Numbered from the stretch's first letter, positions 10,195 through 21,984 are shown. The stretch is DNA of 64,000 nucleotides from Oxytricha trifallax (GCA_000711775.1 ARYC01000221.1:62001-126000), one strand, 5' to 3'. Numbers and translations: made by a program. Notes: generated by a model from the letters alone, not told the origin.

Positions 10195-12632
10195 ATGGAT
10201 TAGACTCAAACAACTAATCAAGATTAGAATTCTCAGCCACTCTCTGCAAGATATTAAATCGCTTAGTAAACCTATCAACCCTTAACGAACAGACCTCCCA
10301 GAGCGCAATCAATTAGTAAATTTAGTGTTTAATTTTGAAGATATAGCATATTATTTACAGTTTTATTCAAGGTTTAGTCTCTCTTAATTCTAGCAATTTA
10401 TAAATCCCTAATATGCAGATTAGACTATCAAATTTTAAGAGTTAGAGAAGCAAGTTCAGTCTTGGCAAGATCAATTCAAATTCAAAGATTAGGAATGCAA
10501 AGAGCTTTTGAAAGAGAAAGCTCTTAAAGACTAAAAAATAGAGTTTTAAGAGATTTAAATCAGTGAGTTGAGGGAATAGCTTGAAGAGAAGGAACAGCAG
10601 TATTAATAGATGTTCATGATGTTTGGAAGTAATGAATCATTTGAGAGAGATGCAAGTGATAAGAAAATGCTTAGTAGCGAAAGAATTGAAAGTTTGTAAA
10701 ACTAGATTTAGAGAATGGCTCAACAGCATGACATTGAGTTATAATCAATGAACAGTAAAATCTCATACTTCCAAAATAAGGTGGGAGAGCTAGAACATCA
10801 ACATAAAATGAAGTAAAGAGATCATACTGAAGAAATCAATTAGTTGTATGCTCAAATTTCTGAACAAGAAAGTCAAAAAATTCAGTTCATAGAGAAGTTT
10901 AAGCATTCAGAAAACTTGAGATAAACTTAGTTAGACGAACAGGAAGCAAAGTACCGCTTACTTGTACAAAAACATGACTCATTACTTGAAGATAGTAACA
11001 GTCTTTAGCAAACAGAATTTAAGGAACTTCAAGAACGAAGTGAAAAGGAAATTGCAACTTTAAAGAGCTTCTATGAACTTGAAAAGGAGAAGTTAGAAAT
11101 GAGGTTAAATGAAGAGAGGGAAAGCTCAGATCAGGTATAATAATTTATCTGAAGGGTATGATTAAAAGCTGAGAGATGAGGTTTAAGATAAAGAAGAGGA
11201 GATTGAATGCTTACAGAATGAACTAAGAGAAAATGAGCATCTTCATTAAGGGTTTGTCTAATAAATTGAATATGACATTGGACTAAAGCAGCAAATGATC
11301 GAAACTCTTGAAAAACAACTAAGTGAGGCTAAATAAAGAATGGAGCTATTAGAAAATAGTAAGTATGCAGCATTCGAAAAGTAAGTTGAAAGTTTTGAGC
11401 AGCAGAGGATTGAATCAGCTAATAAAATTGATAAACTTTAGAGTGAATTGACTGAGAAAATAAAAAGTAATACAGCTTTTTAGAATCTTAGTGATAGACT
11501 AAAAGAGCAGCTTGACAAACTTAATGGAGAGTGTGAATAAAATGCTTAAAATTTTGGTGAAAGTAAGAGTGCTATGCAAGAAAAGATTGATAAACTAAAA
11601 TCAAGAGTCAATGACTTAACTGAGGAAAACATGAAGTTAAAGTTGTAAATTGAAAGAGAAAAGGCTTAATTTAGACAGCAAAGTGAATATCAGCTTAGAT
11701 AAATTACCTAAATGCAAAAATCTGAAGACTTATTATAGAAAGAGAGTTAAGCTACCATAAGTAAGTTATTTATAAGTTTTATTGATTTTTTAGCATAAAA
11801 ATAAACTGAAATTGAGAATTAGTCTATTCAAATTCAACAGCTTGAAGATAAGCTTGCTACATAAATCAAAGAGCTCGAAAGTCTTATTTATATTTTGGAT
11901 AATCATTCATAAGAACTGAGATGCAATTAATGTTATCATCTATTTGAGTGGGAAAAATTTTAAGAACATATTGCTTCAAATTTATGTTAGCCTCAATTTT
12001 CAAAGGAGTAGTATCATAACCTTAAAGAGCAAAGAAATTTGAGCATTCATGTTAAGAATTAAGAGGTAACTTTATATCTAAATAAGCTCGACTTGTTGCA
12101 AGATGCAGCTTCAGATAAAATGTCATTCAAATTGTAGATTCAAGTAACAACTAAGAGTGACATCTAATTTAATCATTCAATTAATAGGCAGTTGCCATAG
12201 GTTCTGGGATTAGTCTCTTATCTATCTAAAAGAGAGAAAGAAAATGAAATTGGGAAGCAAAGCAACCAAATTTAAGATTAACTATTGAAAATATGTGGTA
12301 ATTTTGGAATAAAATCAGACAAAAGTTATCTTAATACTTTCAGAATAAGCATCTAGCACTTCTTAAATGACTTAATGAGAAACTAGTATATTCTTTAAAC
12401 AAACCAGACTGTCTAAGCTTTCTTTGATCATTTGTAAATTAAAAATATTGTGTTGTAAGAGCTTTAAGCACCTTTAAAAGAAGTCTAAATCGTGAACGTT
12501 GACGAGGACATTGATGCACTTCAAATAAGCAAGATGAACCCCTTAGATTTAAACAAATTAAATAGTAAAGGTTTAAAGGAGGAAGGAAGTATTGACTATA
12601 GGGAGTTATAGAGGTAACTAGGAATTGAATGA
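10195..12632 (+). CDS. Long Gln-rich coiled-coil protein
   Basis: From ATG at 10195 (MDQTQTTNQDQNSQPL) the protein soon becomes one long alpha-helical coiled coil rich in Glu, Gln, Lys and Leu heptads, up to about residue 550, followed by a less repetitive helical tail. No motor, kinase or other catalytic motif is visible. Resolved interruptions are a 52-bp IES (pointer TTTAGT), a probable 31-bp IES (pointer GAT), and a 33-nt GT-AG intron at about 11761-11793 that keeps phase. The first TGA in frame is 12630-12632; a one-step shift just before it would let the frame continue to about 12770, so the C-terminus is uncertain. A basal-body, centrosomal or golgin-like scaffold is possible. Confidence 0.65.
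10321..10372. other. 52-bp IES, pointer TTTAGT
   Basis: TTTAGT at 10321-10326 and 10373-10378. Its removal changes SISKFS plus TGA into SISKFSLSQFQQFINPQ in one frame. Confidence 0.75.
11129..11159. other. Probable 31-bp IES, pointer GAT
   Basis: GAT at 11129-11131 and 11160-11162. Deletion joins EERESSD to QKLRDEVQDKEEE in the coiled-coil frame. With a 3-bp pointer the exact ends are less certain than for longer repeats. Confidence 0.5.
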
Positions 12633-12811
12633 AAAGAATATTAATGATTATAGTTTAGATAAAAGTATCAGCCAAATTTTCTTGATGCAGTCCAAATTAT
12701 CGATAACAAAATCTTTGCTGTTTTTAATTTAGTTGATTTAAGTTTTAGTAAAATATTATAAGTAAATTTGACGTAAATTACAAATAAATCAAACCAAGGA
12801 GCCAAATAGAA

Positions 12812-15800
12812 ATGCGATCATCAATTCTGTCTTAAAATGTTTCAAGAAATAAATCTGATCATTAGGGAATTAAATACCCAAATGACTATGTGGAATTGCA
12901 AAATGTTAACAGCAAAGTCGTAGTTAACTCAGTCGCCAGCGATTTGGATGAAGATGAGGACGTGATTGAATGTAAGTATTTAATAATTACTCATTAATTT
13001 AAACCATGCCATGTCACACTATTTTATGAAAATTTCTATTTCGTCATCATTAAATTAAAATTACTTTAAAGTTGTCCTTGTCGATGGGAAGTAAGGATTA
13101 AAGAGAGAAATTAATACACGAAAATCGAATGGAAAGTATCAAGAAGTATCTGTTGATCCTTTACAATACTTTGAAGTTGAGGAGGGATGTTAGCCACGTA
13201 AAAGCTTAACAAAAATTACTATTAAAATAATAGAAAATCTATCAAAATTATAATTTATAAAAGCTATTATATGATACACTATCAATTTATGATTGAATAA
13301 CAACTCAATTTATGATGAAAGAAATTTTAATTCTTAATAAACATTGTTTCGATATATCCTAAGTCTTTATTAAACTATTTCTTATAGTCAATAAAAAATT
13401 GTAACCCCAAAATATTAGAAATACTTTTGTTGCTAATAACAATATTTAGTAAATTTATATTGCATTTCAATTATAAAATTCTCAAATAAATTATTACTCT
13501 TATACTACGAGAAACTCAGGTCATGGTATAATTGGAAAACCAAGGTCAACATCTGACGTTGTAGAGCTGATCCCTTCATGTACGGTAGACTAAGAAGAAA
13601 TAAAGCTTGAAGAGAATGACTCTTGTGCTGGGGATATCAATAACTATGAGATTTTGATGTTGGTTAACCCAAGGAGTGGAGCTCACAAAGGTGCGAAGTT
13701 GCTTAATAAATATGGAACATCAATTAAAAGAATGAATTTCGGAGAGGCTACTGTTAATATATAGATGTTTGATATTACATCTCAGGGTCAGACCATAGTT
13801 GAATGTATCAAGGCAAAACTGTAGAGTAAGGATTTAATGTGCAAATAAAAATGATATAAGAAACAATTTTTATATTAAGTAAATTAAATCCAAAATTTTT
13901 TTATCCTCAATAATACTTTAAATAGATTATTAATGTGAATAAAATTATAGTATAACCTAGGATTATAAAAATATTTATTAATACCCAATTCAAATCTCCA
14001 ATGCACAATAGTATTTTAAGTGATATTATAGAAAAAACTAAGAGCACCTCCTTTGTAATTGCTATTTTAGGTGGTGATGGATCCCTAGGATGCTTCATTG
14101 ATTAAATTCTTCAAGAAGAATATATTGCAGACAGATTAGAATAAATTTAATTTACAGGGATGCCATTTGGGACAGGCAACGATACTGGCAGATCTCTGGG
14201 ATGGGGCAAGGATGAAGGGAAATTGTGCAAAAATCTTGAATATATTGTGCAGTGCTTGGTTCAAGGGAAAAGAGAGAAATTAGCACTCTGGGAAGTTGAA
14301 TTTTAAGCTCAGGAAACTTTTGGATATAATCATACTGGAGTTATTAAATTATCTACAGAGGAAAGTTAATTAAAACCAAAATTGGAGATAATATTTTACT
14401 TTCTATAACGATAATAAAATTTATTTATATTACATGTTACATTTATTTATCAAGAACTGCTAATCAATTTGAAAATGTTATTTTGAATTTTAATGGTTTA
14501 AATACCACAAAACTATGATATGCTACTTTAATATAGGTGTGGATTCTTTTATCAGTAACTGTAAGCTTTAATCTTTTTAATAACTTATATTTAGCGTTCG
14601 AAGAAAAAAGAACAAAAAGCAGAGGTATGAATAAGACCATCTATGCTTATCTTGCTGTAAAACAGTTTTTCTGCCGTTGTGCACCATACGGAATAAAAGA
14701 TTACATTGAATCTGTTCATTAACACAAAGACGATGAGAAAATTCCTGTTTTAGAACATAAACATTTCATTGGGAATCCTAAAATTATGGTTGGCACAAAT
14801 GTACCTTCAGTATTTGGAGGCTAGATGGAAGAAGTTTGGTACAAAAATAGTAAAAGATAAGGAATTAGGAAGGAATATTAAAACGGAAATAGATTAGGCT
14901 AGCAATCTTATAGTGATAATAAAATTGAATTGCTTGGACATCACTCAATAGGTTAAGCTTTATTTTTGAGACATCTTAAAAACTATGGGTAGCTTGAGGG
15001 ACCCTTCGAATTCAAATTTAGATAAGATGTGCCTAAGTTAACTCCAATATATGTGAGCATTGATGGAGAGAGCTTTTTTATGATTATTATTATTTAAAGC
15101 TGTGCGGAATTAATTCTGGGGCTTAAGCCAGCCAGATATACAATTAGATATTCATACTTTGACTTTTGGCGATCCAGTCTCCTCTTTTCCGGGGATTTTT
15201 ACCCCTTACTTCGACTAGTTTCACACCGTGCACGTTCACCCAGTTGCCTCATGGGAAAGTCTTATAAGGTATTTCGCTACTTCGTATGTCTACCTAGTTG
15301 CTTTTTCTCAACTGCTTTTTATTTATGAGTGCTTTAAGTTCAGGTAAAACCCCCTTCTCAGTTCAAGACTTATTGTTGGCTTGCTGAGGGGGGAAAACCC
15401 CGAGTGATACTCTGCTGAGGTTGTCTTATGCATGATTTTTTCCCCCTGCTTTTCCTTAGAAAATAGAGTCCAATTTGAGAACCGAGCGGTTTGTCTCTTA
15501 ACTCCTACCTTATCCTTGCTGCACTCAACCCCAAGTTGCAAGGAAAAGTGTATCATTCAGTTTTAACTCAACTTTAAATGATCAACGGTCGACATTTTTG
15601 TTGGCGTGGTCCCCCTATACCTTGCCTGACGTATTCTGAGGTGGTTCTCAGATCCGGGACTTATCTCGTAAAAGCCGAGTGCCACCACGGTTTTTGAACT
15701 CCGGGGTACCGAAATTGGTCGGGATATCACTCCCAACTTACCAGTAGATCGTAATCTAGCTTTTTTATGATGAACGCTTAAAAATTAGTGTTTAGATAAA

Positions 15801-15859
15801 ATAGAAAGTGTGCATATATTACTATAGTCAGAGGACCTAAAAATCATTTTAGATCATGA
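12812..15859 (+). CDS. Diacylglycerol kinase
   Basis: Starts MRSSILSQNVSRNKSD at 12812. The catalytic core is clear: ILMLVNPRSGAHKGAKLL, then after an IES FVIAILGGDGSLG (glycine-rich ATP site), MPFGTGNDTGRSLGWG, then the accessory domain FNIGVDSFI, EEKRTKSRGMNKTIYA, PKIMVGTNVPSVFGG and a terminal DGE motif. It phosphorylates diacylglycerol to phosphatidic acid. IESs with pointers AATG and TACTTT and a 40-nt intron at 14555-14594 are resolved. The region 12970-13490 has at least one more break and no classical C1 finger is visible there. A GC-rich insert at 15085-15757 splits the DGE motif from the last codons; joining across its 14-bp repeat keeps the frame to TGA at 15857-15859. Confidence 0.82.
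13836..13999. other. 164-bp IES in the diacylglycerol kinase gene, pointer AATG
   Basis: AATG at 13836-13839 and 14000-14003. Joining gives KLQSKDLM followed by HNSILSDIIEKTKSTS and the GGDGS motif in frame. Confidence 0.72.
14397..14523. other. 127-bp IES in the diacylglycerol kinase gene, pointer TACTTT
   Basis: TACTTT at 14397-14402 and 14524-14529. Joining gives LEIIFYF followed by NIGVDSFI, the conserved YFSIGVDA-type motif of the accessory domain. Confidence 0.8.
15071..15771. repeat. 14-bp direct repeat AGCTTTTTTATGAT flanking an insert
   Basis: Identical 14-mers at 15071-15084 and 15758-15771 bound the GC-rich insert. Collapsing them to one copy keeps the diacylglycerol kinase frame (DGESFFMMNAQ). 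This is either a target-site duplication or an unusually long pointer. Confidence 0.85.
15085..15757 (-). mobile_element. GC-rich retroposon/SINE-like insert with TAA-type tail
   Basis: 673 bp that are visibly GC-richer than anything around them, inserted in a coding exon with a 14-bp duplication. Read on the minus strand it begins at 15757 with a GC-rich, hairpin-capable 5' part (for example the self-complementary GAGAACCACCTC region near 15640) and ends at 15085 in a short repeat of AAT/ATA units directly against the duplication, the layout of a target-primed non-LTR retroposon. A 78-80 codon frame (15556-15323, minus) has no recognisable domain. An internal pol III promoter could not be confirmed: box-like matches near 15740 and 15690 are imperfect. 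Confidence 0.6.
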
Positions 15860-15950
15860 TTAGTATAAAACGTCTATTATCAAGTTTCAAAGTTTAAATT
15901 ATAATTTCGTTTTTAATCATTTACATAAAATAGATATTTGTGAAATTAAT

Positions 15951-16931
15951 TCATTTTTTAGAAGCGAGATTATTTCTGCATCTGTTAAGGAGATTTGAGT
16001 TTTCTTTCTTTAAGCGTTCAATATCCTTATCTTTAACAATAGCCTCTTCACTTAGCTTTTTCAAATCCTTTCTCATCATAATTATTTCTCTCTTAATTTC
16101 GTTTTAATCTCCAATCAACCCAATATCTTAGAGATTAAGGCCAAAATTAGATTATGTTTCACTTAAAGCACTCATTAAAATACTCTTATTGTTGAATTGA
16201 GAAAGTGTATCGCAATTTGAATCCTTTAACTTATTGCTCTCTAATTAGGAATTTTCCTTAAGATTAACTTAGGAAAGGATACTAAATTTCTTTTTGATTT
16301 GGTTGTCAATCTGAGTATTTGAATTAGCAGGAAGTCCTTTCGCATTTGACTTAGATCCACTTAGTAAATCAACTTATTTATGAAGTTTCTCCTTTTCTTT
16401 CATTAATACAGTTAAATGTCTATCTTTCTAATCCCTTGATTTAGTCAATAATTCCACCTATCTTCTTTCTCTTTCAAGTTCTAATTCCATTGTAGCAAGC
16501 TTTTTTTCATAATCCTCCACAACTTTAGAGAGAGTTTATAGCTCATCTGTTTAATGATCATTTAAGTTGATATGCTCATTAAGTTTAAAGTTCAACACAT
16601 CTATTTCTTTCTATAGTTTGACTGACATATTAGTTTAGCTTTCTAGGTTTTAATGAAGATTAGAGTTCTCTAATTCTAAGAACTCAATCTTTTTAGTAAT
16701 CTTCTCCAATAGTTCAGTCTGTTCGAAAAGTAGACTATCTTGCTGAGATACCTGTAGTTCTAAATCCTAAATTCTTTTCTATTATGTTTTATTAAGATTT
16801 TCTTAATCTAAAAGACACTGCTGTGATAGGTCTAGCTTATCTTGTAAATGTTAATTCAAAACCATTTATTCATGAATTTTCTTTTCTTTTTCGAGTAGAG
16901 ATGGTCCCAGACCTAATTTAACTTCCGCCAT
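15951..16931 (-). CDS. Coiled-coil protein, 326 aa
   Basis: One uninterrupted frame from ATG at 16931 (MAEVKLGLGPSLL) to TGA at 15951. Almost the whole chain is predicted coiled coil by eye: long runs of heptads rich in Leu, Glu, Lys and Gln (LEKITKKIEFLELENSN, LELERERRQVELLTKS), with a short break near residues 210-260. There is no enzymatic motif. It has no IES. It lies just 3' of the diacylglycerol kinase gene, convergent, with 91 bp between the stops. It could be a basal-body or cytoskeletal structural protein; nothing in the sequence decides this. Confidence 0.75.
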
Positions 16932-17253
16932 TTCAAATTTAAATTTGATTTTTAAATTTACTTAGTATCTATAATAGTCCTTTGCTATTATAGAAACAGA
17001 ATCTAGAAACTTTAAATATTCTTATTTTTTACAAAATCTTATTTAATTTACATGAATTTATTATTCATTAGTGACTAGTGTCTGATGAAATTCTAATAAT
17101 TTTCTTCATAATATGGTTTAATATACTTTGGTTATGATTAATCTCTCTGTGTTAATAAATGAATATATTACATTATTTTTTGTCAAGATTTTTTGTTATT
17201 ATTTCAAGATGATGACTTCAAAAATTAAAACCTAAAATCCTTTCAAACTACAT
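16932..17253. other. Intergenic region, nothing recognised
   Basis: About 320 bp of AT-rich sequence upstream of the coiled-coil gene and downstream of the amidotransferase gene. No frame, RNA gene or repeat was recognised; it presumably holds the coiled-coil gene promoter. Confidence 0.5.
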
Positions 17254-18713
17254 TCATGGAACATACTTATTTATTAAGAATGTAACTTGGAATGTTTTAA
17301 ATTTCTTGACTAGAATAAAGTATTACATTAATTTGAGTTTGAATGTACGAAGCACTGTTAAAATGAATTGTCTATTAACTAGTCTGTCATCATTGAATTC
17401 TTTTAATAATTTTTCTCTCCTTTCATCGTTCATTCTGCCTAACTTGTGCATTTTATTGACCACAAATTCTTTCATTTAATGTTGAGAAAATTCTGGATTT
17501 AAAAACACCTATAAAACGATAAATTTGCATCATTTTTAAATGGATGTGCTTAAAATGTGAACACTCTATCTTCGATGGTATATAGTTCTACTTCTGTTCT
17601 CTATGAGCTACCGTGAACTATTGCATTTGGCGGTGGGATGAGGACGTGGTCCTGGTGAACTGCGTTGATAATTAAAGGACCTTCAAGCTTAGTGTTTTCT
17701 AATCCAAACTCTTTCATGACTTGCTAAATATAAAATAAAAGTGTGCTTTACAGCCGGAATTTCATAGAAGCTATCTTTAAGTGTAATTTCTTCCTTGCCA
17801 ATGTATAAGCATTCCTCCTCGCCTGGGATCATTTTTTGTGTTTTTCCGCCTAAGCTTTGAGCGATCAATTGATGACCAAAGCATATTCCTACCACTTTGA
17901 TTTGTTTGTAATTGTTGTAAACGTTTCTCACGAACTCTTTCAAGGGTTCGATCCATTCATTAGAATCGTCGTACACGCTATATTTGCTACCTGGTAAGAC
18001 TAGTCCCTTAAGGTTGGCTAAGACCTCTTCTGAAGGGAACTCCAAATTGTAAGCTTTGTAAAAAGCCCATTTCTCGTTTCCATTCTAAATGAAGTTTCCC
18101 ATGAAAAACATCTCATAGACGTTTTCATAGTGCTCTCTCTCATCATATACCATCACAGCGTAATCAGGAAGCTCCTGTGACTCTTATGGTGGCTTGAGTG
18201 ATTCCAAGTTTGAACTAGTCAAAAGCAGCTCAGTTTCAGAGTGTTGATGAGGTATTATTCAATAAATTAAATTCAAAATTCATTGAATTTTTTCTATGAA
18301 AAAGGAAATGCATATTTATCTTTTTCACCCTAATTTATACGGATAAATCCCAAAATATTTTTAATTGAAATTTTGATAAAATTTATAATTCTCAAATTCT
18401 TAATAATTATTTTTGTTCTGTTATTTAAATTAATTTTAATCGAGAATTATAATTTTTATTTTTATCAATTGTAAAGTTTTATCGCTATCATTTTAATTAA
18501 AAATGTAAACTTTGAGAGAAAAAAATTATAGATAACTTATTGTTGATAATTAAGTTAAAAAAAAGCAATCATCTTCAATCAAATTCATTAAAATTAATGT
18601 GAAAACTAATAAAATAAGTTAAGATTTTGCTTATTATGAGGTACTATTGGTAACTCGTAGTCAATAGATCCGTGCTATGAAGAATAATCTGTACTGTTTG
18701 ATTGAATATTCAT
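17254..18713 (-). CDS. Class I glutamine amidotransferase-domain protein (GATase1)
   Basis: Starts MNIQSNSTDYSSQHGS at 18713. After a 389-bp IES it shows PDYAVMVYDERE, LKGLVLPGSKYSVYDD, KVVGICFGHQLIAQSLGG (the nucleophile-elbow Cys in GICFGHQ), then a 28-nt GT-AG intron, LEGPLIINAVHQDHV, and VFTFQAHPEF with catalytic His and Glu once the 47-bp IES is removed. The full Cys-His-Glu triad is thus present. The family hydrolyses glutamine; stand-alone members of this yeast YLR126C/plant GGP type act on gamma-glutamyl peptides or have unknown substrates. It is not fused to a synthetase. The final ~20 codons to TGA 17254 are low-complexity, so the exact C-terminus is uncertain. Confidence 0.85.
17499..17545. 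other. 47-bp IES in the GATase gene, pointer TGGAT
   Basis: TGGAT at 17494-17498 and 17541-17545. Deletion restores the AHPEF motif that carries the catalytic His and Glu, which the germline sequence splits. Confidence 0.85.
18255..18643. other. 389-bp IES in the GATase gene, pointer ATGAGGTA
   Basis: The 8-bp repeat ATGAGGTA is at 18247-18254 and 18636-18643. Joining gives DYELPIVPHQHSETELLL in one frame and supplies an upstream ATG that the downstream exon lacks. Confidence 0.82.
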
Positions 18714-18767
18714 ATCAACTCGGTGTGTTTGCTATTTCTCAACTTTCTTAGATACTTTCATAAGATT

Positions 18768-19400
18768 TCAGATAATTAAAATTAATATTTATATAGGATT
18801 TTCTAAGTGAATAACGGAGAAAGACTCTTGTTGAGAGAGTTGCTCGATAGAAAGAAGTGTAAACTGTTGTTTTTCTTATTATTTCAAAAAGTCATTGACT
18901 ATGTTAAGATTGAAATCATTCAACTGAAACCCGACTATGATAGATTCTTAAAATAAAAAAATATTATGAACTTAATCTCCCTAGATGATTCTAATTGTAT
19001 TTTAGTGGCAGATTGCCTTGTAAATTTATTGATAAAGAAATAGTTAAATAGTGCAAATCTAAGTCATGTCCTTAAAGTGAATAATACTCTCCTGAGAGAC
19101 TTTCTCGTAGAATGTCTTGACAATTTCTTCAGCATCTTGCTACTAGATTACTCTTTTTAAAGAGTTAGGGTGAGTAATTAGTCCATAGCTTTTGGTAAGT
19201 AGTGACCTTGCTAAACCTTGCAACATATTTCCATCTTCTTTGTGGTTCAGGCTATCTCCAAAATCCTCATAAACAGAGTTCTTATCTAGTGATTCTCTCA
19301 TCAAGAATTGGATTTCATTTGTTTACTTATTTTCAATGTAAGGGTAAAGGTAGCTTTTAGTTAAAGGAGAGACCTCTAAAGTTTTGTAGGCTGTGGTCAT
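18768..19400 (-). CDS. Unknown protein, 210 aa
   Basis: An uninterrupted frame from ATG at 19400 (MTTAYKTLEVSPLTKSYLYP) to TGA at 18768, ending 54 bp before the start of the downstream amidotransferase gene on the same strand. The first ~120 residues are of ordinary composition and mixed charge; the rest is richer in Ile, Phe and Gln and could include unremoved non-coding sequence. No signal peptide, transmembrane segment or known motif is recognised. Confidence 0.55.
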
Positions 19401-19500
19401 TAGATTTTAAAAGTTTATTTTAATTTTAATTTACATGAATTACACCAGGTTTAAATACCCAAGATGTAAAATTATAAAATTTAAGTGGAAAACATTAAAC

Positions 19501-21905
19501 TCATTAATTAGATTAAAACTCTATCCATTTGTTACAAGAGATTTCACTATAAGTCAAGTTTACTTTCTCAATAATGCGTTCCCAATATTCTTTAGGAGTT
19601 TCATTCTTTGATATTTCAAAGACCTTTTCTTTTAAGATATCAGCTAACTCACTTAAATCTTGCACATCTTAAGATGCGTAACTTAAGAACTCATCACAGA
19701 TGGGTCTTTGATAGAATATCTGGTTTGTCTTGATAAAATCTTGAAATATCGCTTTAAACTTGCTTTTTAGAGTATTTATACCATGCTTAATTGGATTTTA
19801 TCTCAAAACTTCATTTAAACCTGGTGTCATTATCCCTTTAATTTCAAAATTCTTTCTGTTCTTCTTTAGTTCCTTAACTTATAATAAATGATTCATTAAA
19901 TTTAAACTGTTATTAAATTATAAGAGTAAATCATATGGATGCCTTGCACATCAAAAGCATTCTTGATGCCTGTCCAAAGAATAAAATGTAAGGCTTCAAT
20001 GTCTTTCCTTCCATCAAAGAATACTTTTCTAATACTTTGATCCATAAAAACTGAGTTAAGAACTTTTCTTACATTTGAATAAAGTTGAAAATCCTTTTCA
20101 ATTGTGTATATGTCAAAAATTATAACTACATCATCTTTACAACCTAGCTACAAAAGCACAATTTAACCATTCTTTTTCAGTTTTCCTTCTAAATCAACTC
20201 CTAGAGATTCTTATTCTTTTAAGATTATATGAGCTTAAACTAACTTTTCTTGACTATCTACAACTAAAATTTTATTTTATCCTATTAACTAGAAGTTTGG
20301 AGGCTAAGCATTTTGCTATTCTAATTCTAGAACATTCAAGTCCTTTACACTTGGAACATCAGTAGATGAACATAAATCGCATTAGATTATTTCATGTTCT
20401 AAGAAATGAATTGCTTCTTAATTTTGTTAACTATGATATTCATTTAGAAAGAAGTTTCCGCTCGCAACCTTAATTAACCTATATTGCAGTTTCAAAAAAG
20501 TAAGTGGCACAATTTTCTCAACTGTATCATTTTAGGTTATTTTATCAGCATATTTTGTCTTCAAATGATTGTATAGTTTTTCATGTGAGATTATATGAGG
20601 TATATGAACATTAGTTTGGAGCTCACTATGAAAAACTTTAGATAGACAGTTTTTATTTTTCAATTAAGGCAAAAATAAAGTTGTTTAAGAAGTTTCAATG
20701 TCTTAAATAAGCTACATTGCCCAGTCTTAATCTTTAAAATTATCGCCTAAATAGGATATTATTGAATTTCTAAGCGTCTCACTATTTTCTAATATCCTAT
20801 AAAAGTAGCCTTCTATACTTTGGCATTGCTGCTTAGATGCGATAAAAAGAGGAGGATCACTAATTTAAATCATCTTCTGATAGGATTTAGTAATTTCATT
20901 GACTTAGAGTGGGAGCTAGAAATCTTTCTATTAATCAGAAATTATACTTTTTATGATTTTCAATATGTATTCTTATACGATTTCACTGTTTTTCTCAATA
21001 CTTTGAATTGGAATTACAAAAGTGAACTATCTTTTTGGATTCCAAGGTGGAAAACTCATCTTTTTCTCAAATATTACTTGTGAGGCACAAAGTTTGTTCC
21101 ATGTCAATGGAACTCCCCCCTCAATGAATTTCCTAATTACAAAAGACTTGTACAAGACACACTAATCTCCTACTTCCTTGAATATCAACCTCATGAAGTC
21201 AGCAGTTATGGCAACTTGCCATGGCCTAAGAATAGATTTCTCTTCTTCTATTTTCTTTTGCCTTTCACTTTCTGACAGCTCAGTCATATCACACTTTAGC
21301 TCTTCCCTATCATCTTAAGTTGTTATTATTTATTCAGACTCCTCAAAATCATCTAAGATCTCTTATCCTTTATAATCTTCTACTTGTTTTTACAAGGAGG
21401 ACTATCTTGATTCACTTTGACTGAGGTTATTTAAGCCATAAATTTTCTTCTTTAAATTGCTATACTTCTTACCAACCTTTGTCTCACAAGCTATTTAGCC
21501 TAGAGTCATCTTCCGCTCTTCCTCTACTATTTATTCAATAATATCGTTGTTTTCCAGATCTTCTTTTGCTATGCCCTTTGCTAATAATTCTTCTTTTAAA
21601 CGATCAAGTTCATCATAAGTATATACTTCATACTACTTGGTGACCCAGTTAAAAAGTACAGCATATTTCAAGGCTTGTAATTTCGCTTTTATAGTAAAAA
21701 GCTCTTCCTTTATAATCTTTAGTTCGGGTGTTGGAATGCGAGCTAAATCTTCTACTCCATGCGCGAACTAGCAATTTTCTGCAGGTTTCAAACATTTTTG
21801 TCTAAAGTAGTATATACACAGATGTATTTTCCTGTTAATCTTTCTTAACTCGATGTATCTCTTAGTTAAGTATTCCAAGGTACTCTATTCTGACGTTGAT
21901 TCCAT
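19501..21905 (-). CDS. CCCH zinc-finger plus 3'-5' exonuclease domain protein
   Basis: 795 residues after removing a 17-bp IES. ATG at 21905 (MESTSEQSTLEYL); a CCCH finger at about residues 33-52 (C-x7-C-x6-C-x3-H, ending QFAHG); a charged Glu/Lys-rich linker; then from about residue 540 a DEDD-type exonuclease domain: ILVVDSQEKL, GVDLEGKLKKNGQIVLLQL (the first acidic pair), FDIYTIEKD, KVFFDGRKDIEALHF (second Asp), and RPICDEFLSYASQDVQDL (terminal YAxxDVxxL). This is the EXD1/RNase D-like fold. An RNA-binding finger joined to an exonuclease suggests RNA processing or decay. TGA at 19501. Confidence 0.8.
19903..19919. other. 17-bp IES in the exonuclease gene, pointer ATTAAATT
   Basis: ATTAAATT at 19895-19902 and 19912-19919, only 9 bp apart. 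Removing 17 bp turns a frame ending in TGA into SYNLMNHLLQVKELKKN and so connects the exonuclease core to its conserved C-terminal motif. Confidence 0.72.
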
Positions 21906-21984
21906 TTTTTCTTTATAATAGTATTTGCTAATCAGATGATGAATAGCATTCTATGAAAAGAGAATAACTGTAAAATAGTAGACA

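Noticed and set aside
12632..12775. Continuation of the coiled-coil protein past its TGA
   Set aside because: It would need a ~10-bp deletion between TAG repeats, too short to claim as an IES; noted only as uncertainty.
15323..15556. 78-codon frame in the GC-rich insert as a gene
   Set aside because: No recognisable domain; it lies in an insert that must be removed from the host exon, so it is not annotated as CDS.
15640..15757. tRNA, 5S rRNA or snRNA identity for the GC-rich 5' part of the insert
   Set aside because: No cloverleaf or conserved core could be drawn; A/B-box-like matches are imperfect.
20820..21083. Plus-strand 87-codon frame
   Set aside because: It is antisense to the continuous CCCH-exonuclease frame and shows no domain.
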